DNA from: Haloprofundus halophilus
Lineage (GTDB): Archaea; Halobacteriota; Halobacteria; Halobacteriales; Haloferacaceae
Assembly (NCBI RefSeq): GCF_003439925.1
Contig: NZ_QQRR01000001.1
Location: forward strand, 806,001-870,000
DNA length: 64,000 nt
Direction of reading: 5' to 3'
The position numbers were made by a program, and so were the translations under genes. The notes below the pieces were generated by a model, which ran no database searches, had not been told where the DNA came from, and worked only from the letters and a program-made list of their open reading frames with translations. The first letter of the stretch is position 1. Every line of letters begins with the position of its first letter. Below, in pieces: positions 52,342 to 59,506 of this stretch.

Positions 52342-53349
52342 ATGAGCGACACGAGCGACTCGGATTCAGCACTCGTCGTCGGCGGGACGCGCTTCATCGG
52401 CCGGCACGTCGTCGACGACCTTCTGGAGAACGGTTACGAGGTCACCATCTTCAACCGCGGCAACCACGAGAACCCCTTCGCCGACGACGACCGGGTCGGT
52501 CGCGTCGAGGGCGACCGAACCAACCGAGCGGACCTCGAACGCGCCCGCGACGAGGCGGAGCCGAACATCGTCGTCGACTGCGTCGCGTACAAACCCGAGG
52601 ACGTTGAAGCGGCGGTCGACGTGTTCGCCGACGTCGACGGCTACGTCTACATCTCCAGCGGGAGCGCCTACGGCAGCGAGGAGATTCCCAAACGCGAGGG
52701 CGTCACCGAACTCTGCGACTGCACGCCCGAGCAAGCCGAGGACGACTCCGCCGAGAGCTACGGCCCCCGGAAAGCCGAGGGTGACCGCGTAATCTTCGAG
52801 GCCGCGGAGCGCGGCGTCAACGCCACCTCGGTCCGTCCGTGCATCGTCTACGGACCGCACGACTACACAGAGCGACTCGACTACTGGCTGGACCGCGTCG
52901 ACAACTACGACCGCGTCGTCGTACCGGGCGACGGCACGAACATCTGGCACCGCGCGTACGTCGAGGACGTGGCGAGCGCGCTCCGCATCGTCGCCGAGTC
53001 GGGCGAACCCGGCGAAGCGTACAACGTCGGCGACCAACGACTCGTCACGCTCGAAGAGATGGTGGAGGTCGTCGCCGACGCCGCGGACACCGAGATAGAG
53101 GTCGTCCACGCGGGCGAGCGCGAACTCGCCGCCGCGGACCTCGAACCGACCGATTTCGTCCTCTACCGACCGTACCCGCACGTCCTCGACACGAACAAGC
53201 TCGCCTCACTGGGTTGGGAGTCGACGCCGGTCGACGAGGCGATGCGTCGAACCGTGAAGGAACACCGCGAGAGCGACCGCGACGGCTCCGAACACGACCC
53301 CGGCCGCGACGCCGAAGAGCGGGTGCTGGGCGTGTTGGACACGATATAA
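52342..53349 (+). CDS. NAD(P)-dependent epimerase/dehydratase-like SDR, 335 aa
   Basis: This is an extended short-chain dehydrogenase. The cofactor motif is SALVVGGTRFIGRHVV (a modified GxxGxxG) and the active-site pair is in YGPRKAEGDR (Y-x-x-x-K). Later parts include GDGTNIWHRAYVEDVASAL and DFVLYRPYPHVLDTNKLASL. It resembles CSP41-type/atypical epimerases, whose substrate is often unknown. A 20-residue acidic tail ends the protein. The ATG at 52342 gives MSDTSDSDSALVVGG; a truncated duplicate lies upstream, so the pair arose by tandem duplication. Codon usage is normal. Confidence 0.9.
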   Translation: MSDTSDSDSALVVGGTRFIGRHVVDDLLENGYEVTIFNRGNHENPFADDDRVGRVEGDRTNRADLERARDEAEPNIVVDCVAYKPEDVEAAVDVFADVDGYVYISSGSAYGSEEIPKREGVTELCDCTPEQAEDDSAESYGPRKAEGDRVIFEAAERGVNATSVRPCIVYGPHDYTERLDYWLDRVDNYDRVVVPGDGTNIWHRAYVEDVASALRIVAESGEPGEAYNVGDQRLVTLEEMVEVVADAADTEIEVVHAGERELAAADLEPTDFVLYRPYPHVLDTNKLASLGWESTPVDEAMRRTVKEHRESDRDGSEHDPGRDAEERVLGVLDTI

Positions 53350-53396
53350 AACGAATCGTCAGTCGCCGGTCGTCGATTCGCCGACTCAGAGCCGAC

Positions 53397-54086
53397 TCAG
53401 AACCCGAACCGCTCGTGGTTCATCTCGGGCACTTCCTCCTCGAGCCACTCGCGGAACCACTTGACGCGCTTCAGGCGGCGGTGGGCGACGCTCTCTGCGG
53501 TGTCGCTCTCGATGCGACGGGAGGCGTCGACGCCGCGCTGGAGGACGCGCTCGACCATCTCGGCGGCGTCCATGTGCGTTCGGGCCTCGTAGCCCATCCG
53601 GAGCAGCATGAGCGCCGTGCCGTTCGCGCCGACTTTGTCGAGGATGTCGGCCTCCATCAGACACTGCGTCTCCAGCGACACGTCCGAGAGCGGTCCCTGA
53701 TACGAGTGGTCCTCGATGGCCTGGCAGACCTCGTCGATGAACGACTGCGGGAACTCGCCGTGCGAGGAGAGGTACTCGCGGGCGACGCGCGCGCCTTCTT
53801 CGGCGTGGACGTCCTGGTCGGCGTCGAGTTTCGCGATGTCGTGAAACAGCGACGCGACGGCGACGACGTCGACGTCGGCGTTCTCGCGCTCGGCGATGTG
53901 GGTCGCGAGCGCGACGACGTTGATGATGTGGTTGAAGCGGTAGTCGGCGCTGTGCCACGGGTACCACCGCATCCGTCCGCCGTCGTCCTCGTTCTCGACG
54001 CTGGCGGCGAGGTAGTCGTAGACGAACTGCTTCATCTCCTCGAACTGTTCCTCTGTAACCTCCGTCTCTTTTATCTCGACCCCCAC
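53397..54086 (-). CDS. HD-domain phosphohydrolase, 229 aa
   Basis: The HD signature is RFNHIINVVALATHIAEREN ... VVAVASLFHDIAKLDADQDV, with H, HD and D metal ligands, followed by HAEEGARVAREYL and IEDHSYQGP. Such proteins are metal-dependent phosphohydrolases acting on nucleotides or similar compounds. The start is a GTG at 54084-54086 that has a true Shine-Dalgarno sequence, GGAGGT, with 7 nt spacing, which is unusual here, where most genes are leaderless. An alternative GTG three codons earlier lies too close to it. The frame upstream is open for about 100 codons but encodes atypical sequence. Confidence 0.87.
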   Translation of the reverse strand: MGVEIKETEVTEEQFEEMKQFVYDYLAASVENEDDGGRMRWYPWHSADYRFNHIINVVALATHIAERENADVDVVAVASLFHDIAKLDADQDVHAEEGARVAREYLSSHGEFPQSFIDEVCQAIEDHSYQGPLSDVSLETQCLMEADILDKVGANGTALMLLRMGYEARTHMDAAEMVERVLQRGVDASRRIESDTAESVAHRRLKRVKWFREWLEEEVPEMNHERFGF

Positions 54087-54093
54087 GGAGTCC

Positions 54094-54099
54094 ACCTCC
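54094..54099 (-). promoter_or_regulatory. Shine-Dalgarno GGAGGT for the HD gene
   Basis: The minus strand reads GGAGGTGGACTCCGTG, ending in the start codon at 54084-54086. A leadered message is implied, in contrast to the many leaderless genes in the window. This site fixes the start. Confidence 0.6.
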
Positions 54100-54288
54100 G
54101 ATGGGAAGGGCTTTCGGTCATTGTTGCTCGAAGAGAGGGTCGTTTCGCTCTTAGGCGTTACGACAGGGCCGACGACTCGGAAAATCCGGACTCGGTGAAC
54201 CCCTTCCTCGCTGCGCCTCTCGCGGTTTCGGGCGCACGAATCCGCCGCAACGCGAACCAGTAAGTGGGTTCGATGGCTCCCAACGTTT

Positions 54289-55026
54289 ATGACCGAGTTG
54301 CTGTATCTCGACGACACCGACGCCCGCGAGTTCGAGGCGACAGTCGAACGCGTCCTCGACGACCGAGTCGTCCTCGACCGCACCGCGTTCTACCCGACCG
54401 GCGGCGGTCAACCGAACGACACCGGGACGCTCACCCTCGCCGGCGACGAACCGGGCGACGAGGCGCGGACGTGGACCGTCACCGACGTCTCGAAGAAAGA
54501 CACGGTGTACCACACGCTGTCGGAGGAGCCACCCGAGGTAGGGGCGACGGTCACCGGCCGACTATACTGGGAGCGCCGGTACTCGCACATGAAGTATCAC
54601 ACGGCCCAACACCTCCTCTCTGCGCTCCTGCTCTCGGAGTACGACGCCGAGACGACCGGCAATCAACTGTACGCCGACCGCGCGTACCTCGACTGCGCCT
54701 ACGAGCGTTTCGACGAGGCGGACCTCGCCGACATCGAGGCGCGGATGAACGATCTCGTCGACGACGCGATGGCCGTCCGCTGGTACGTCATGGACCGCGA
54801 GGAGGCCGAAGCGACGCTCGACCCCGAGCGGACCCGCCTCCACCTCCTGCCGGACTCCATCACCGAGATTCGGCTGGTCGAAATCGGCCCCGAGGACGAC
54901 CCGTACGACCGGACCGCCTGCGCGGGCACCCACGTCGAGAACACCGACGAGCTCGGCACCGTCGAAGTCACGGGCCGGGAGACGAAAGGCGGCGAGAAAG
55001 AGCGCGTGAAGTTCCGGCTGGTTTAG
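54289..55026 (+). CDS. alaX: Alanyl-tRNA editing protein AlaX, 245 aa
   Basis: It hydrolyses mischarged Ser/Gly-tRNA-Ala. The first part, with YPTGGGQPNDTGTL, matches the AlaX N-terminal beta domain. The zinc ligands HTAQHLLSALLL (H-x-x-x-H) and TACAGTHVENT (C-x-x-x-H) are the editing site, followed by GTVEVTGRETKGGEKERVKF. The length (245) fits AlaX-M proteins. The 3' end overlaps the convergent FkbM gene by 4 nt. Divergent from the HD gene. Good start: TATA-free, but ATG at 54289 begins MTELLYLDDTDAREF. Confidence 0.93.
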   Translation: MTELLYLDDTDAREFEATVERVLDDRVVLDRTAFYPTGGGQPNDTGTLTLAGDEPGDEARTWTVTDVSKKDTVYHTLSEEPPEVGATVTGRLYWERRYSHMKYHTAQHLLSALLLSEYDAETTGNQLYADRAYLDCAYERFDEADLADIEARMNDLVDDAMAVRWYVMDREEAEATLDPERTRLHLLPDSITEIRLVEIGPEDDPYDRTACAGTHVENTDELGTVEVTGRETKGGEKERVKFRLV

Positions 55027-55850
55027 TCGGTCGTCTCCGCTACTTCGTCCGCGGTCGGAACGCAGAGCCACGCCCCGGGCCGCGCTCGAATCCGGTAGCC
55101 GAGCGACCGCAGCAGCGACGCGACTTCGTCGGTTCGGTCCTCGCCGCCTTCCCTGTGCGGTTCGAAGTAGACGGTCGGCCGCACCGAGCGAAGCGTCTCG
55201 CGCGCGCCCCGGAGCACCTCCAACCCGTACCCCTCGACGTCGATTTTGAGGTGGTCCGGCGAGGGAAGGTCGCCGTCTTCGTCTCCGTCTTTATCGCCCG
55301 CGCCGATTCCTTCGACGATGTCGTCGAGGGCGACGACGTGAACGTCGACCTCGTCGCGGACGCTCGCCTCCCACGCCCCGGCGTTTCGGGCGTCGAACGA
55401 CCCGAGTTCGTCGTACGTGGAGCGGTGGAACCGGCGGATTTCGGTCCGGTCGCCCACACCCTCCTCGCGGACGGTGATGCGGTCTCCGAACCCGTTGCGG
55501 GCGACGTTCGCCCGGAGTTGCGCGGCGACGTCCGGATTCGGTTCGAAAGCGACGACGCGGGCGGTGGGTTCGTTGGCGGCGACGGCCAGCGAGTAGACAC
55601 CGGTGTTCGCGCCCACGTCGTAGACGACGTCGCCGGGTTCGCAGGCGCGGAGGAGTCGGCGTAGCAACGCGTCGTCGCCGTGTTTGTTGACGAGTTCGTA
55701 ACTCCGAAAGCTCGCGGACCCGACGCGTTTCTTCGGTGCGTACCATCCGTGCCGGTGGTTGCGACGGACGGCTGCGTAGTACGCCGAGAAGACGACGTAC
55801 CGGAGGCTGTACTGCGCCCGTCGAAGCCCACCGTCGATGCGCCCGCTCAT
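55023..55850 (-). CDS. FkbM-family methyltransferase, 275 aa
   Basis: This is an SAM-dependent methyltransferase. The SAM loop is CEPGDVVYDVGANTGVYSLA, followed by ARVVAFEPNPDVAAQLRANV, VALDDIVEGI and HLKIDVEGYGLEVLRGARET, the FkbM signature (K-I-D-V-E-G). An N-terminal basic, tyrosine-rich helix (LRYVVFSAYYAAVRR) may contact membranes. The substrate is unknown; FkbM proteins often methylate sugars or lipids and occur in surface glycan loci. It overlaps alaX by 4 nt tail to tail. The ATG at 55850 starts MSGRIDGGLRRAQYSL. Confidence 0.93.
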   Translation of the reverse strand: MSGRIDGGLRRAQYSLRYVVFSAYYAAVRRNHRHGWYAPKKRVGSASFRSYELVNKHGDDALLRRLLRACEPGDVVYDVGANTGVYSLAVAANEPTARVVAFEPNPDVAAQLRANVARNGFGDRITVREEGVGDRTEIRRFHRSTYDELGSFDARNAGAWEASVRDEVDVHVVALDDIVEGIGAGDKDGDEDGDLPSPDHLKIDVEGYGLEVLRGARETLRSVRPTVYFEPHREGGEDRTDEVASLLRSLGYRIRARPGAWLCVPTADEVAETTD

Positions 55851-56125
55851 AGCACGGAGTTCGGACGGCGGCGACAGAAGGGTTCGGGTTCGACGTGTGA
55901 CCCCTCTCGGGTCCGGTCCTAGCCCCCACGGTCGGTGTCTCGCTATCGAGTGACCGTCTGAGCGTCGGGCTGACTCCTCGTCGACGGTTGCTTACAAGAA
56001 CAAGGCTAGCGCTTTCGGAACTGCTTGTCGTCAGTTTGCGTGGGTCGTCTGAACGACCGTCGGCGCGCGAGGTTCACCGTGCCGACGTGCGTTTGCCACG
56101 CTGCTCGACGGCCCGTGGTGAATCT
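55851..56125. other. Intergenic, no gene seen
   Basis: There is no coding frame with haloarchaeal codon bias and no clear promoter element for the Tat gene that begins at 56126. Confidence 0.35.
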
Positions 56126-56587
56126 ATGACCGACGAGAGTGACAACACTACGGACGAACGCGAATCGACTCGACGAACCGTGCTGAAAACGGGCGCGCTG
56201 TCCGCTGGAGGCCTCGCGCTCGGCCTGTCGGCGACTGGCGGCGCGGCCGCCCAAACGGACGGGAACCAACCCCGGTACAAGGCGCTGTTCCAGTCGAACA
56301 ACTTCAACCCCGGTGCGAGACTTCGCATCGTCTCCGGGGTGGTGAACTACACGCCGCAGCAGACCGGCTTCACCGCGTGGAGCGACTACAACACGCGTGT
56401 CGCCACGTACCTCAACACCAACGAGCGATTCCTCGTCTATCCTGCCGACGACGCGAACATCCAGCAAGGACAGGTGTACCGCGTCCGCCCGAACTACTCG
56501 TTCCTTCCCGAGGACGACCAGGGGTTCGTCGACTCGCAGTTGATTCCGGTGCAGGGCGACGACGGTGGCGGAAACGAGAGCAACTAG
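56126..56587 (+). CDS. Tat-exported protein, 153 aa, function unknown
   Basis: RESTRRTVLKTGALSAGGLA gives a twin-arginine signal (R16-R17), with a predicted cleavage near AAAQTDGN. The mature part of about 110 residues contains KALFQSNNFNPGARLRIVSG, NYTPQQTGFTAWSDYNTRVA and YPADDANIQQGQVYRVRPNY, a beta-rich domain without cysteines. It ends in a DGGGN-type flexible tail. Only the secretion route is clear. The start at 56126 is chosen because it directly precedes the signal; 46 upstream codons are unlike a coding sequence. Confidence 0.8.
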   Translation: MTDESDNTTDERESTRRTVLKTGALSAGGLALGLSATGGAAAQTDGNQPRYKALFQSNNFNPGARLRIVSGVVNYTPQQTGFTAWSDYNTRVATYLNTNERFLVYPADDANIQQGQVYRVRPNYSFLPEDDQGFVDSQLIPVQGDDGGGNESN

Positions 56588-56725
56588 CCGGTGTGGCACA
56601 GCGTCGACAACGCCTGCCTCGCCGTCTTTTCGGCGGGTTCGCCCCGCGGACGCTCACTGCGCCCGCTCCCCGTTTCGAATCCGCCCTCGGTGCGAATCTA
56701 GGTACGTCTACAACTCGCCGCAGAA

Positions 56726-56742
56726 GGGCGGATTCGAACCGC
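56726..56742. repeat. 17 bp copy of the tRNA-Gln T-arm
   Basis: GGGCGGATTCGAACCGC occurs here and again inside the tRNA-Gln gene at 56827-56843, 101 bp apart. Only the T-arm region is copied; the rest of a tRNA is not found around it. Possible remains of an integration (att) event or of a decayed tRNA gene. Confidence 0.7.
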
Positions 56743-56820
56743 GAAGACTCGAATCCTCTCGTCTTCTAGGCTGCGAATCCGCGTGGACTATCCGCTCGTC
56801 ACGTCCGTTCCTCGCAGGAT

Positions 56821-56892
56821 AGTCCCGGGCGGATTCGAACCGCCGTCAATGGCTCCAAAGGCCATTATGATTGGCCACTACACCACGGGACT
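56821..56892 (-). tRNA. tRNA-Gln (UUG anticodon)
   Basis: The 72 nt gene reads AGTCCCG at the 5' end and CGGGACT at the 3' end (perfect 7 bp acceptor stem). The anticodon stem is ATGGC/GCCAT with loop CTTTGGA, anticodon TTG, and the T-arm is GGCGG-TTCGAAT-CCGCC. The 3' CCA is not encoded. No intron is present. Confidence 0.95.
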
Positions 56893-56973
56893 CGACCGAG
56901 TCGGTCGGTTCCGACTACGTGAAATCGGTCGTCCTCCGGCTATTAGTGATTTCCGCTCTGAGTCGGTAGGCCG

Positions 56974-57138
56974 TCACTCGGGCCGTCTCTCTACCGCGTA
57001 ACTGCCACAGTTGGGGCAGACGTGATACTGTACGTCGTAACCCGTCTCGCACGACAGGCAGACGTACGGAAGCTCCTCCTCGGAGGTGAGCCCCGCCAAC
57101 CGCTTGAGTTTGCTCAGCGCGCTATCGGTCCCGCTCAT
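56974..57138 (-). CDS. Small zinc-ribbon protein, 54 aa
   Basis: The product starts MSGTDSALSKLKRLAGLTSE and has two CxxC knuckles, YVCLSCETGYDVQYHVCPNC, in its last 30 residues, followed by GSYAVERRPE. It is a compact zinc ribbon, of the kind seen in many tiny haloarchaeal proteins that act as partners for RNA or DNA enzymes. Third positions are G/C-rich. It is 63 nt downstream of the DtxR-type gene on the same strand and may be a member of the same transcription unit. Function unknown. Confidence 0.8.
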   Translation of the reverse strand: MSGTDSALSKLKRLAGLTSEEELPYVCLSCETGYDVQYHVCPNCGSYAVERRPE

Positions 57139-57201
57139 GAATCGGGCCTCTCACTGAACGCGCTTAGTTGTATGTTCGTTCACGTCCGGAGACAGGACGG
57201 T

Positions 57202-57636
57202 TCAGTCTGCGAGATTCTCCGACTCAACCTCGAGATACCGACAGGCGTCGGTCTCGGGGTCGAAGCAGTCGGGACACTCGCTGTTGCGGTCGATGATGGT
57301 GTCGAGTCGCTCGGCGACGGTGTCGTCGATGACGCTCTCCAACTCGCGGGCCTCCCCTCGGAAGTCCTCGACTTCGAGAACGTTCGTGAGAAACCGCTCG
57401 ATGATGCAGTACGTCTGAAGCGCGTCGCGGGCGCGGACGATTCCCTCGTCGGAGAGCCGGACGCCTTTGTACTTCTCGTGCTCGGCGAGGCCGCGGTCTT
57501 CGAGTTTGCCGATCATCTCGTTGGCGCTGGCGGGACTGACGTCGAGCATCTTCGCGAGTGCGCCAGTCGCCGCCGGGCCGTCCTCCATCTCCTGGATGAG
57601 GTAGATCGCTTTCAGATACTGGTCTGCCGTGTTCAT
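57202..57636 (-). CDS. DtxR/SirR-type metal-dependent transcription regulator, 144 aa
   Basis: An N-terminal winged helix (ALAKMLDVSPASANEMIGKL, GLAEHEKYKGVRLSDEG) is followed by the iron-binding and dimerization domain (LQTYCIIERFLTNVLEVEDF, REARELESVIDDTVAERLDT) and a short Cys-rich end (ECPDCFDPETDACRYLEVE). No SH3-like third domain, as usual for haloarchaeal Idr/SirR proteins. With Fe(II) or Mn(II) such proteins repress uptake genes. It follows the ferritin-like gene by 13 nt, so the two are probably an operon, next to sufCBD. Confidence 0.93.
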   Translation of the reverse strand: MNTADQYLKAIYLIQEMEDGPAATGALAKMLDVSPASANEMIGKLEDRGLAEHEKYKGVRLSDEGIVRARDALQTYCIIERFLTNVLEVEDFRGEARELESVIDDTVAERLDTIIDRNSECPDCFDPETDACRYLEVESENLAD

Positions 57637-57649
57637 CGGTTGGTTCCCA

Positions 57650-58147
57650 TCATTCTCGTGTCTCCATGATTTTCGTCACCTCTTCGACGCCCTCGGCTTC
57701 TTCGGCGCGGATGTCGCGGAGGACCGAGAGCAGACGCTCTCGTTCGATAGAGAACGACGCGTCGCTGGCTTCGATTCCCTCGATGAGGTCGTCGTAGAAC
57801 TTGTAGGCGGTCTCTTCGTTACAGAGCTGATCGTAGAGGACGCCGTCGAAGTCGTCGGGTTTCGTCTTCCCGTAGCGCGCTTCGACGAGCGTCTCGATGT
57901 CCTCGAACGGGATGCTCTCGGCGTCGAGCTCGTCGATGATCGCTTCCAGTCGCTGGCGGTGGTCGGCGGACTCCTCGGCGGCGTGCTCCAGCAACTGCTC
58001 TATCTCCGCGTCGAGTTCGCGCTCGTCGGCGGACAGGGACTGGTAGTGGTGGTACGCGCGCGCTTCGACCACCTCTTCGAGCACGATTCCGATCTGTAGC
58101 AGGCGTGCGAGTTGGTGGTCCGAGCCTACGCGGTGGCCGACGCTCAC
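57650..58147 (-). CDS. Ferritin-like (rubrerythrin-related) protein, 165 aa
   Basis: It is a four-helix bundle: LQIGIVLEEVVEARAYHHYQ, LLEHAAEESADHRQRLEAII, QLCNEETAYKFYDDLIEGIE and LLSVLRDIRAEEAEGVEEVT. Carboxylate-rich pairs in each helix suggest a di-iron site, though the last helix lacks the usual histidine. It may store or oxidise iron or detoxify peroxide. The start is a GTG at 58145-58147 giving MSVGHRVGSDHQLARLL. Its GTGA overlaps the stop of a 14-codon ORF (58144-58188) that itself sits at the expected leaderless start. The downstream regulator gene is 13 nt away. Confidence 0.9.
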   Translation of the reverse strand: MSVGHRVGSDHQLARLLQIGIVLEEVVEARAYHHYQSLSADERELDAEIEQLLEHAAEESADHRQRLEAIIDELDAESIPFEDIETLVEARYGKTKPDDFDGVLYDQLCNEETAYKFYDDLIEGIEASDASFSIERERLLSVLRDIRAEEAEGVEEVTKIMETRE

Positions 58148-58188
58148 GGGGTCGGCCCTCCGCTCGCGTTCGATACCCTGTCGGTCAT
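58144..58188 (-). CDS. Leader ORF of 14 codons before the ferritin-like gene
   Basis: ATG at 58186-58188 encodes MTDRVSNASGGPTP and stops at 58144-58146, so its TGA overlaps the ferritin GTG start (GTGA). A TATA box CTTAAG at 58213-58218 lies 25-30 nt upstream of this ATG, so a leaderless transcript would begin with this ORF and the ferritin protein would be made by coupled reinitiation. Otherwise the ATG is chance. Confidence 0.45.
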   Translation of the reverse strand: MTDRVSNASGGPTP

Positions 58189-58212
58189 ACCCGTTGGTCG
58201 GGGGGTAACGAA

Positions 58213-58218
58213 CTTAAG
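58213..58218 (-). promoter_or_regulatory. TATA box CTTAAG of the ferritin/DtxR operon
   Basis: It is located 25-30 nt upstream of the ATG at 58188. No other TATA element lies at the proper distance from the ferritin GTG at 58147. Confidence 0.5.
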
Positions 58219-58288
58219 CGGTTCCCCTCGCGTCTCTCCGGAACCCGCCGAAAAATCGAACGTAGGGCGACGCGGGCCGCGACTCGCC

Positions 58289-59506
58289 TCAGTCGAGGCG
58301 CTGAACGATGAGGTCGTCGAGGTCGTCGCGGAACTCGTCGACTTCGATCTCTTCGAGGACAGGAACGAAGAAGCCCTCCACGAGCATGTTTCGCGCCGTC
58401 TCCGGGTCGATGGAGCGCGACGTCATGTAGAACAGCTCCTCTCGGTCCACCTGTCCGACCGTCGCCGAGTGGCTGGCTTCGGTGTCGTGGTTGTGGATGA
58501 TGAGCTTCGGCGAGGCGTCGGCCTCGGACTCGTCGGAGAGCATCAGCGTGTTCTCGCGCTGGTAGGAACTCGTGTCCCACGCGTCCTCGCCGACGTCCTG
58601 GACGCCCTCGTACACCGAGCGCGCCTCGTCGTCGAGCACGCCGCGGGTGACGAGGTCGGCGGTCGTGTGCTCGGCCTCGTGCCAGACGCGGGCGTTCACG
58701 TCGAAGTGCTGGTCGTTGTGACCGAAGAACGCGCCGACGATCTTCGTCTCCGAGGAGTCGCCGACGAGGTTCGTCTCCACGTCCGAGCGAGTCAGTCGGG
58801 AGCCGAGGTTACCCTCGATCCAGTTGATAGTCGCGTACGTGCCGGCGTGACCGCGCTTCAGCGTGAAGTGGTACGTCTCCTCGTCGAGGTTCTGCAGCGA
58901 GCCGTACTGGACGTAGCTGTTCTCGCCGGCGGCGACTTCGACGAGGTTGCTGAAGTAGCGCTCGCCCTCGATCTCCTCGCTTCCGGTCCCCGTCTCGGTG
59001 CCCTCCAGAATCGTCGTCGACGCCGACTCCTCGGTGACGACGAGCGTCTGGCTGAACAGCGAGCGGGAGTTCATCTCCGCGCGGATCTTCACGTCGCCGG
59101 CGTCGACGCCCTCGGGGACGTAGACGAACGTCCCGGTGGTGAAGAGCGCCGCCGACAGCGCCGTGAGGTAGTTGTGCTGGGGGTCGAGCACCGTGCCGAA
59201 GTGCTCGCGGACGAGTTCCTCGTGCTCGTCGAGCGCCTCGGTGAAGGGGAGGACGACGGCGTCGCCCTCGGCGGTGCGCTCGGTCTCGTCGGACTGGTTC
59301 AGCGGGTCGACGAGAGTCTCGAAGTCGAGCGCTTCGAGGTTCGTCCAGCGGCGGCCGGGCGTCTGGATGACGTCCGGCAGCGGGAGTTCGTCGAGCGCCT
59401 CGAACGCGTCGAGGCGTCGCTGGAGCAGCCACTCCGGTTCGTCTCGCTCCTCGGAGATCTCGCGGATGGTGTCCTCCGAGAGGCTGGATGGCAGTTGCAC
59501 GCTCAT
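58289..59506 (-). CDS. sufD: SufD, Fe-S assembly scaffold component, 405 aa
   Basis: It is part of the SufBC2D complex that assembles [Fe-S] clusters. The beta-helix core (DEETYHFTLKRGHAGTYATI, GAFFGHNDQHFDVNARVWHE) and the C-terminal HDTEASHSATVGQVDREELF, MTSRSIDPETARNMLVEGF motif are the family features. The start codon is directly adjacent to the sufB stop (0 nt gap), showing the order sufC-sufB-sufD. The length is normal. It lacks the cysteine and glutamate of SufB, as in SufD. It is 141 nt before the ferritin-like gene. Confidence 0.94.
   Translation of the reverse strand: MSVQLPSSLSEDTIREISEERDEPEWLLQRRLDAFEALDELPLPDVIQTPGRRWTNLEALDFETLVDPLNQSDETERTAEGDAVVLPFTEALDEHEELVREHFGTVLDPQHNYLTALSAALFTTGTFVYVPEGVDAGDVKIRAEMNSRSLFSQTLVVTEESASTTILEGTETGTGSEEIEGERYFSNLVEVAAGENSYVQYGSLQNLDEETYHFTLKRGHAGTYATINWIEGNLGSRLTRSDVETNLVGDSSETKIVGAFFGHNDQHFDVNARVWHEAEHTTADLVTRGVLDDEARSVYEGVQDVGEDAWDTSSYQRENTLMLSDESEADASPKLIIHNHDTEASHSATVGQVDREELFYMTSRSIDPETARNMLVEGFFVPVLEEIEVDEFRDDLDDLIVQRLD

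Noticed and set aside
56700-56820. Second tRNA gene next to tRNA-Gln
   Set aside because: Only the T-arm sequence is recognisable; no matching acceptor stem or anticodon arm is found. Recorded as a repeat.
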